Notes under the pieces: generated by a model
Databases searched by the model: none
Told to the model about the DNA's origin: nothing
Seen by the model: only the letters and a program-made list of their open reading frames with translations
Program-made: the position numbers and the translations under genes
Assembly: GCF_001279695.1 (NCBI RefSeq)
Contig: NZ_LGDD01000212.1
Span: 1-64,000, forward strand
Reading direction: 5' to 3'
Length of the DNA: 64,000 nucleotides
Source of the DNA: Streptomyces sp. WM6378
Lineage (GTDB): Bacteria; Actinomycetota; Actinomycetes; Streptomycetales; Streptomycetaceae
Shown here: positions 58,909-64,000 of the stretch, piece after piece
Layout of the letters: the number at the start of each line of letters is the position of its first letter
Numbering within the stretch: position 1 is the stretch's first letter

Positions 58909-60258
58909 TCAGTACCGCTTGGATTCGTTCACGTCGGCCAGCTGAACGACCACGCACGGCGTACCGGCCACGCGCACGTTCTCGTGGACGCCGACCACCA
59001 CGAACTCTGAGCCCCGCGGCATCAGCCGCTCCCGCTCGGCGTTGAAGTACTCCGAGATATGCGCGACCGCGGCGCCGCGACGGGAGACCGTCTCGAAGAC
59101 CACGCCGTGGTCGGCGGTGCCCCACTCCCCGCCGGACGACCAGGAACGCTGGGTGAACCCGGCGGCCACCTGTGGGCAGTGGGAGACCGACATGTACGAG
59201 TCGTCTCGGTAGCGGGTGCCGACGACGAAGTTCTCCCGGGCCCAGGAAGCGACCCGGTTCTCCTGGCGGACTTCGACGGGCGGGGTGTAACCGCGGAAGC
59301 ACCGATGCGGCTCCTGGGACTGGCCGGCGGCCGTGATCGCGGAGTCGATGTGGCCCGTCACGACCCGCATCGACGTATGCATGCCGTCGGCCGGCTGGTC
59401 GAGGTCCCGGCCCTTGTAGAGGTGCTCGTTGATCTCGCTGTACGCGTGGCCGGTGTACGTCGTGACCCACTGGCGCTGGTCATGGTCGAGATCGGAGGCC
59501 CACTGCTCGGACTCGGGGACCAGGCGATCGGCCGTCACCTCGTCGAGGCGGTCCCGGTGGCCTGCATCGCTCAGGCCGTGCCGCTCCCACGGCTTGGCTG
59601 CGCGGCGGGAGGCGGCCGCGTGGATGATCTGCTCGGCGTGATCGACGGGGACCCGGTCGTAGATGACCTGCCCGTCCTCGACCCGGTAGGGCCACGGCGA
59701 GTCGGCCAGCGCCTCGTAGCGGTCCCGGTCGAGGCGGCTGAACACCACCCGCGCGTGCGGGGGTTCGTCGCCCTCGCCCGGGTAGACGGTCGCAGCACCG
59801 CCGAAGCCCTGGTCGTTCCACGCGGTCGTCTGCCCGCCGTCGGCCCGCGGCGGCAACACCCGCGCCCGTCCGCCGATGCCGGCCGCTCCGGCCAGCGCGC
59901 GGGCCGCACGGGTCTGCTCGGGCGGCCGCGGAGGCGGCGCCGCGCTCAGCGCGGCCGGATCCGCGGCGTCCGGGTAGGGCTCCTTGGGCTGCTTGCCGCG
60001 GGCGTACGCGCGGGCCGCGGCCGCGCACTTCTTCGCGTTGTCCGCGTACATCCGTGCCCGGTCGTCGTCACCTGCCTCCAGGGCCTCCTTGGTGTGCGCC
60101 GCCCAGGCCTGCGCGTTCGCGTAAGCGGCCTGCGCGTCCGGATCGCCGGCATCGGCGACCGTCTTGCCCAGCTGGGCCGACGCTGCGCGCCGTGCCGAGC
60201 GCATGGCTGGCTGCGACGACGTACACCGCCGGCCCCCTTTTGCTATGGACCTGCACAC
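58909..60258 (-). CDS. ADP-ribosyltransferase-like protein (copy 2)
   Basis: A 449-residue paralogue of the previous protein. The catalytic set is intact: Arg in CFRGY (322), SYMSVS (354-359) and NAERERL with E408 and E410. The N-terminal module MCRSIAKGGRRCTSS is shared with copy 1, as is DSPWPYR(V/I)E(D/N)GQVIYDRVP (about 187-204). The two genes thus arose by duplication and have since diverged along their whole length. GTG start at 60258 with a GAGGGGAG site. Its own terminator and shared-type promoter make it a separate unit. The likely target is a host or recipient protein arginine, but this is inferred. Confidence 0.72.
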   Translation of the reverse strand: MCRSIAKGGRRCTSSQPAMRSARRAASAQLGKTVADAGDPDAQAAYANAQAWAAHTKEALEAGDDDRARMYADNAKKCAAAARAYARGKQPKEPYPDAADPAALSAAPPPRPPEQTRAARALAGAAGIGGRARVLPPRADGGQTTAWNDQGFGGAATVYPGEGDEPPHARVVFSRLDRDRYEALADSPWPYRVEDGQVIYDRVPVDHAEQIIHAAASRRAAKPWERHGLSDAGHRDRLDEVTADRLVPESEQWASDLDHDQRQWVTTYTGHAYSEINEHLYKGRDLDQPADGMHTSMRVVTGHIDSAITAAGQSQEPHRCFRGYTPPVEVRQENRVASWARENFVVGTRYRDDSYMSVSHCPQVAAGFTQRSWSSGGEWGTADHGVVFETVSRRGAAVAHISEYFNAERERLMPRGSEFVVVGVHENVRVAGTPCVVVQLADVNESKRY

Positions 60259-60312
60259 GCCCGCTCCCCTCTGCCGTTTGCCGCGCGACCACCCCGGTCG
60301 GGCGGTTCGGCG

Positions 60313-60340
60313 ATCTTGCGGAGAAGGGCCTGTGGACAGA
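60313..60340 (-). promoter_or_regulatory. Shared transfer promoter element, copy upstream of ART 2
   Basis: On the minus strand: TCTGTCCACAGGC, 9 bases, CAAGAT, about 55 bases before the GTG at 60258. It is nearly identical to the copy at 58787-58815 in core, spacing and -10 box. Confidence 0.65.
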
Positions 60341-60393
60341 GGTCAGTCACGGCGCGTGGGAGGTGTAAAGGGGGAAGGGATGCGGAACGTGAA

Positions 60394-60429
60394 GGAGGCG
60401 GAGCGGCCGGTGAGGGCCGCTCCGCCTCC
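60394..60429 (-). terminator. Terminator after ligA
   Basis: A perfect 15-bp stem, GGAGGCGGAGCGGCC with GGCCGCTCCGCCTCC, 6-base loop, 16 bases after the ligase stop. Confidence 0.8.
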
Positions 60430-60445
60430 AGCAGGGGAGCGAGGG

Positions 60446-62494
60446 TCAGGAGAGGTGATCGGCGACCAGGTCGGCGAACTGCTGCTCACTGAGAACCTTC
60501 GTGCCGAGCTGCTCGGCCTTGGCGAGCTTGGACCCGGCCCCCTCGCCCGCGACCAGAAGCGTCGTCTTCTTCGAGATGCTGCCGGAGGTCGTCCCGCCCG
60601 CCTTCTCGATCAGTTCGTTCATCTGGTTGCGGTTGCGTCCGGCCAGCGGCCCGTGCATTCCGCCCGTGACCACGACCACCTCGCCCGCGAGGGGCTTGCT
60701 GCTCGCAGTGCTGCCGCTGTCGGTGGTGGGCTCGTCCATGTTCAGCCCAGCCGCGACGAGCTTGTCGATGACCGGGCCCATCGCGGCGATGTGTGCGGCG
60801 ATCTTCGGCGCGTTCGCCCCCGGCAGCTTGTTGACCTCGGCGAGCGCCTCGGGAGAGGCGGCGCGGATCTTGTCCATCGTGCCGAAGTGCCGGGCGATTT
60901 CGCGGGACAGGGTGCGACCGGTCCGTACGATGCCCAGCGCGCAGAAGACCCGGTTCAGGGGCTGCTGCCGGGCCTTGTCGAACTCGGCCAGCAGCGAGTC
61001 GGCGCGCTTCTCGCTGCCGGTCGCCTCGGCCAGCTGCGCGCGGGAGAGCCCGAACAGGTCACCCAGATCGTTGACCTGGCCCGTCTCGACGAGGGTCTCC
61101 AGGTAGGTCACGCCGAGGCCGTCGATGTCGAGCTGGTCGCGGCCGACGGCGTACTTCAGGGACGGCAGCAGGCCGCAGGAGCCGTTCACGCCGCCCGCGC
61201 ACTCCCACCGCTCGCCCGACTTGTCGATCTCGCCGTCACACTTAGGGCAGCACTCGGGGAAGACGATGTCGGTTTCGGCCCCGGTGCGCAGCCCGGTCAC
61301 GGGCGACTCGATCCGGGGGATGATGTCGCCGGCCTTCCACACCTTCACGGTGTCATTGATCTTCAGGCCGCTGTCCCGGATGAACGCCGGGTTATGCAGC
61401 GTCGCGTACGTAACGACGCTGCCGTCGACCTCCACCGGCTTGAGCACGGCACGCGGCGCGATGATGCCGGTGCGCCCGACGTTCCACTCCACGGCAAGGA
61501 GCTGGGTCTGCGCTTCGACGGCCGCCAGCTTGTACGCGATCGCCCAGTGCGGGTGGCGGGTGGCGAACCCGGCGGCCTTCTGCTCGGCGAAGCCGTTCGT
61601 CTTGATGACCACGCCGTCGATTCCGTACGGCAGCTCGGGCCGCAGCGTCTGGATCTCCTCGACGCGGGCCTGGACCTCAGCGAGCGTGGTGCACACCTTG
61701 AGACCGACCTCGGTGCTGCCGGTGGTCTGCACACCCAGGGCGGCGACCTGCGCCATGACGGCTTCGTGCGTCTCCCCGGCGAGGAAGTCGACGTCGTCCA
61801 GGCCCACCGCGCCGTAGGCGAAGAACGTCGTCTCGATGACGTACGGGCGGTCCTTTGCGCGCAGGGTACCTGCGGTGCCGTTGCGCGGGTTAGAGAACAT
61901 CTTCGCCTTGTGCGCGACGCGGATCTCGTTCGCCTTCACGAACTGGGCCGCCGTGAGCAGCGCTTCGCCGCGGATCTCCACGGTCACGGGCTCCGGCAGC
62001 TGGACGGGGAGACCCACGATCGTGCCGATGGCGTGCGAGACGTCCTCGCCGTGCACGCCGTCACCGCGGCCGACGAGCTGCACCAGGCGGCCGTCACGGT
62101 AGCGGGCCGCGATGGCCGCCCCGTCCAGCTTCGGCTCGACCGCGTAGCCGCCGGTGACCGGCCCGTCGATCCGGCGGGCCAGGGACGCGCCCCACTTCTG
62201 GAGGCCCTCGGCGTCGAAGACGTTGTCCAAAGAGAGCATCGGCACGGTGTGCGCGACGTCGCCGACGGGGGCCGCGCCGCCGCCGACCTTGCCGGTGGGG
62301 GAGTCGGCCCGGGTGTGCTCGGGGTGCTCGCGCTCGTAGGCGGCAATCGCGCGGGCAAGTGCGTCGTACGCGGCGTCGTCGAGGGTGGTGTCCCCATCCC
62401 CGTAATACGCCGCGCTCGCGGCGATGGCCTGGTCGATTGCCGTCTCGTAAGCGGCGCGGTCGGTCATGGAAATGGCGGGTGCAGCAGTCGTCAT
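60446..62494 (-). CDS. ligA: NAD-dependent DNA ligase
   Basis: A 682-residue LigA, which seals nicks in DNA using NAD+. The active-site Lys is in VEPKLDGAAIAARY (about 117-130), and upstream DSPTGKVGG and PMLSLDNVF are NAD-binding motifs. The OB-fold region, a zinc finger (CCPKCDG, then CAGGVNGSC at about 400-425), helix-hairpin-helix repeats and a C-terminal BRCT domain (VVVTGGMHG onward) are all present. The length is normal. ATG 62494 has AAGGA upstream. It is probably an additional ligase carried by the element; an essential chromosomal copy would be expected elsewhere. Its sequence at conserved spots is divergent (e.g. GGMHG instead of TGTL). Confidence 0.93.
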   Translation of the reverse strand: MTTAAPAISMTDRAAYETAIDQAIAASAAYYGDGDTTLDDAAYDALARAIAAYEREHPEHTRADSPTGKVGGGAAPVGDVAHTVPMLSLDNVFDAEGLQKWGASLARRIDGPVTGGYAVEPKLDGAAIAARYRDGRLVQLVGRGDGVHGEDVSHAIGTIVGLPVQLPEPVTVEIRGEALLTAAQFVKANEIRVAHKAKMFSNPRNGTAGTLRAKDRPYVIETTFFAYGAVGLDDVDFLAGETHEAVMAQVAALGVQTTGSTEVGLKVCTTLAEVQARVEEIQTLRPELPYGIDGVVIKTNGFAEQKAAGFATRHPHWAIAYKLAAVEAQTQLLAVEWNVGRTGIIAPRAVLKPVEVDGSVVTYATLHNPAFIRDSGLKINDTVKVWKAGDIIPRIESPVTGLRTGAETDIVFPECCPKCDGEIDKSGERWECAGGVNGSCGLLPSLKYAVGRDQLDIDGLGVTYLETLVETGQVNDLGDLFGLSRAQLAEATGSEKRADSLLAEFDKARQQPLNRVFCALGIVRTGRTLSREIARHFGTMDKIRAASPEALAEVNKLPGANAPKIAAHIAAMGPVIDKLVAAGLNMDEPTTDSGSTASSKPLAGEVVVVTGGMHGPLAGRNRNQMNELIEKAGGTTSGSISKKTTLLVAGEGAGSKLAKAEQLGTKVLSEQQFADLVADHLS

Positions 62495-62545
62495 GCAGTG
62501 ATCCTTACGTAGGGGTCTGACAATGGGCGGGGTACGGCAGCGGAG

Positions 62546-62932
62546 CTACGACCGTTGGTGATGGGAGTCGCACACCCACCGCTGCACCCAGCCGTGCTCG
62601 ACGCGGTCGACGAGGACCTCGTGGCTGTTGGTGCCGGGCTTGCACAGTGCGCACTCCACGTGTTCGGGGCGCAGCAACTGGACGGCGGTGAAGCGGGCCG
62701 CTTCGGGCAAGGTCCACCCCTCGGTGCGGACGGTGTCGCTGTCGTAGGGGCGGAAGCTGACCGAAACGCGGCGCATCCCGGTCAGGACGTGGCCATCGGC
62801 GGGGCTGGTCACGGTGACCTGGGTGCCGCTCACGCGCAGGAGGTCACCCTCGCGCAGTTCGCGGGCCTCGACGGCGGTGACGACGGAGCCGGTCAGCATC
62901 AAGATGCCCGTCGGCAGGTCGGAAAGAAGCAT
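62546..62932 (-). CDS. Hypothetical protein with zinc-ribbon-like C-terminus
   Basis: A 128-residue protein. The first 70 residues form a beta-rich domain (GDLLRVSGTQVTVTSPADGH, VSVSFRPYD). The C-terminus has CALCKPG (about 96) and WVCDSHH (about 118-125), probably a zinc ribbon. The start ATG at 62932 has no strong ribosome site. It lies upstream of ligA on the same strand, 51 bases away. The function is unknown. Confidence 0.6.
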   Translation of the reverse strand: MLLSDLPTGILMLTGSVVTAVEARELREGDLLRVSGTQVTVTSPADGHVLTGMRRVSVSFRPYDSDTVRTEGWTLPEAARFTAVQLLRPEHVECALCKPGTNSHEVLVDRVEHGWVQRWVCDSHHQRS

Positions 62933-63025
62933 GGGAAGCGGCGGCCTTTCAAGACGGTGACGTGGGCGGGACCGGGAGCCGTGCGGGGGAGGCCGGCGAC
63001 CGGCCCGCCCCGCGCAGCCCCCGGG

Positions 63026-63481
63026 CTACGCGACCGCCGAGAACGCCTTGCGGATGGACGCGAGCTGCGTCTCGGCCGCCTTGGCACGGGGCTTCCACTC
63101 CTCGACCTCGCGGGTGGCCTTGTCGAGCTTCTTCTGGGTGGCGTCGAGCTGGACGCTGTACCAGGTCGCCTTCCGGGCCCGGTCGATGACCTCGGCGAGC
63201 GGCAGGCCGTCCACGTCGATGTCGGACAGGTCCGCGGTGGCCTTCGGCGTCCTGGTGGTCTGGTTCTTGTGGGCCTTGACGTGCGGCCACACGCCGCTCG
63301 CCTTGGGCCGGGTGAACTCGCAATTCGTCCAGGCGCAGTTGTAGACGACGGTGCCGTCCGCCAGCAGGACCCTCAGCACTTCCTTGAAGTACCGGGGGTT
63401 GTCGGGGGTGCTCTTCGGGGTCTCGGCGAACTCGAACTCGATGACCTCAAGGCCGTTGAGAATTCCATTGAGGGTTGCCAT
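63026..63481 (-). CDS. C2H2 zinc-finger-like protein with coiled coil
   Basis: A 151-residue protein. A beta-rich start (about 10-47) is followed by NCAWTNCEFTR and WPHVKAHK: the arrangement C-x4-C-x12-H-x3-H fits a classical C2H2 finger, uncommon in bacteria. The last 60 residues are a helical coiled coil (ATQKKLDKATREVEEWKPRA). I chose the ATG at 63481, with AGGAA about 10 bases upstream. The function is unknown; DNA or RNA binding is possible. The following gap to the next gene (63482-63632) holds nothing clear. Confidence 0.65.
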   Translation of the reverse strand: MATLNGILNGLEVIEFEFAETPKSTPDNPRYFKEVLRVLLADGTVVYNCAWTNCEFTRPKASGVWPHVKAHKNQTTRTPKATADLSDIDVDGLPLAEVIDRARKATWYSVQLDATQKKLDKATREVEEWKPRAKAAETQLASIRKAFSAVA

Positions 63482-63632
63482 AGGTGCGGTTCCTAACGTG
63501 GGGGGGGAGAAGTTGACAGAAGGGGACAGGGCGGCGGGGAAGAGACCGGCGTCCCGTGGCTGCTCAGTGGGGCGGTCGACTCTGCGCTGCGCTGGGAGGG
63601 AGAGACAGGGCCGGGCTGGCTGTGAGGCCGGT

Positions 63633-63965
63633 TCAGGGGCGCTGCCCGGCGGGCAGCGGGGCGGCCACCCGGTGGGCTTCGACAACGTCGCGCACCCAGG
63701 AGGGCGCGCCGCGAAGGCTGGTCGGGCAGTAGCTGCGGCGCCCACGAACCTGGTCCGGGCTCGGCGTCCTGCCCGTGGCGACGAGCGGGCCGTCGAACCG
63801 GGCCTCGTCCCAGTCCCACGCGGTGTCCCCGCTGTTGAGGTAGGTGATGCGGACCACGTCCGGCCGGAGCGGAACAGGCATCGGCCAGTCCGAGATCTCG
63901 CCGCCGCCGTGGACAGTGAAGAACCGCGCACGCCGGGCCAGGTCCCTGGTCACGGTGGCGCGCAT
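63633..63965 (-). CDS. Hypothetical protein near the window end
   Basis: A 110-residue soluble protein (RRARFFTVHGGGEISDWPMP, VRITYLNSGDTAWDWDEARF), probably beta-rich. The C-terminal CPTSLRGAPSWVRDVVEAHR is helical. The ATG at 63965 is 35 bases from the window end, with no strong ribosome site. A start further upstream, outside the window, cannot be ruled out. The family is unknown. Confidence 0.55.
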   Translation of the reverse strand: MRATVTRDLARRARFFTVHGGGEISDWPMPVPLRPDVVRITYLNSGDTAWDWDEARFDGPLVATGRTPSPDQVRGRRSYCPTSLRGAPSWVRDVVEAHRVAAPLPAGQRP

Positions 63966-64000
63966 CGCACCGTCGGTGACGTTGCGAGCAGGGACTGCCA

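Overview
The window is high-GC actinobacterial DNA, most likely from Streptomyces or a close relative. Signs of this are strong GC bias at third codon positions, frequent GTG starts, XRE regulators with helical-repeat tails, a DUF2637 membrane protein and several small proteins typical of Streptomyces plasmids. The content points to a large conjugative element such as a giant linear plasmid or an integrative element. It carries a Tcp-type (pCW3/Tn916-like) type IV secretion operon, a ParA/ParB-like partition pair, candidate replication genes, a plasmid-borne style NAD-dependent DNA ligase and many unrecognised genes. An initiator tRNA-Met gene at 25.3 kb means a chromosomal island cannot be excluded. 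I see no integrase.

Layout. From 0.1 to 10.7 kb, all on the minus strand, lies the transfer module: coupling ATPase (TcpA/FtsK-like), TcpC, TcpD-like, TcpE, two tandem P-loop proteins with degenerate Walker A motifs, VirB4/TcpF, a 69-residue bridging ORF, and TcpH/VirB6. Most of its genes overlap by 4 bases. A frameshifted gene and a DUF2637 membrane/HTH protein follow at 10.5-13.9 kb. From 13.9 to 17.5 kb there is a 1.6-kb non-coding, T-rich stretch and parAB flanked on both sides by arrays of TAGGTAGC-type repeats (a candidate centromere). From 17.8 to 24.1 kb come a protein made of two repeated halves, a 29-bp-stem hairpin, two large winged-helix proteins possibly involved in replication, a RapZ-C-like protein and a small LuxR-type HTH protein. 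From 24.3 to 30.3 kb there is a mixed accessory region: a duplicated membrane protein, tRNA-fMet, CRISPR-repeat-like hairpins, an HTH protein, a HAD hydrolase and an XRE regulator.

At 30.7-33.1 kb a trypsin-like/nSTAND NTPase/membrane protein resembles a stand-alone conflict (defence) protein, but its protease-like domain lacks the usual His. At 33.3-41.7 kb an eight-gene, tightly coupled minus-strand operon encodes a radical SAM protein with an unusual CX2CX2C motif, an enolase-superfamily enzyme, a HAD phosphatase, a GGDEF protein, a phosphoketolase-like enzyme, a PhyH-type dioxygenase, a methyltransferase and a NUDIX hydrolase. Next to it are a HATPase and two XRE regulators (41.8-44.9 kb). 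I cannot assign a product; it is one of the best candidates for an undescribed pathway here.

From 45 to 57.3 kb there are duplicated leaders and small paralogues, an HD hydrolase, several membrane and DNA-binding proteins, an 842-residue ParA-like protein lacking the P-loop Lys, and an operon of unknowns. From 57.3 to 60.3 kb there are two related ADP-ribosyltransferases with complete R-SxS-ExE motifs, followed by DNA ligase LigA and small zinc-motif proteins to the window end.

The most notable cross-window signal is a shared promoter/operator element (minus-strand core TCCACAGGC, 9 nt, then a -10-like box). It lies upstream of tcpC, tcpA, the DUF2637 gene and both ADP-ribosyltransferase genes. 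The copy at 13.87 kb is a perfect 11-bp inverted repeat. This suggests that the two toxin-like enzymes are co-regulated with conjugation and may be transferred or protective effectors of the element.
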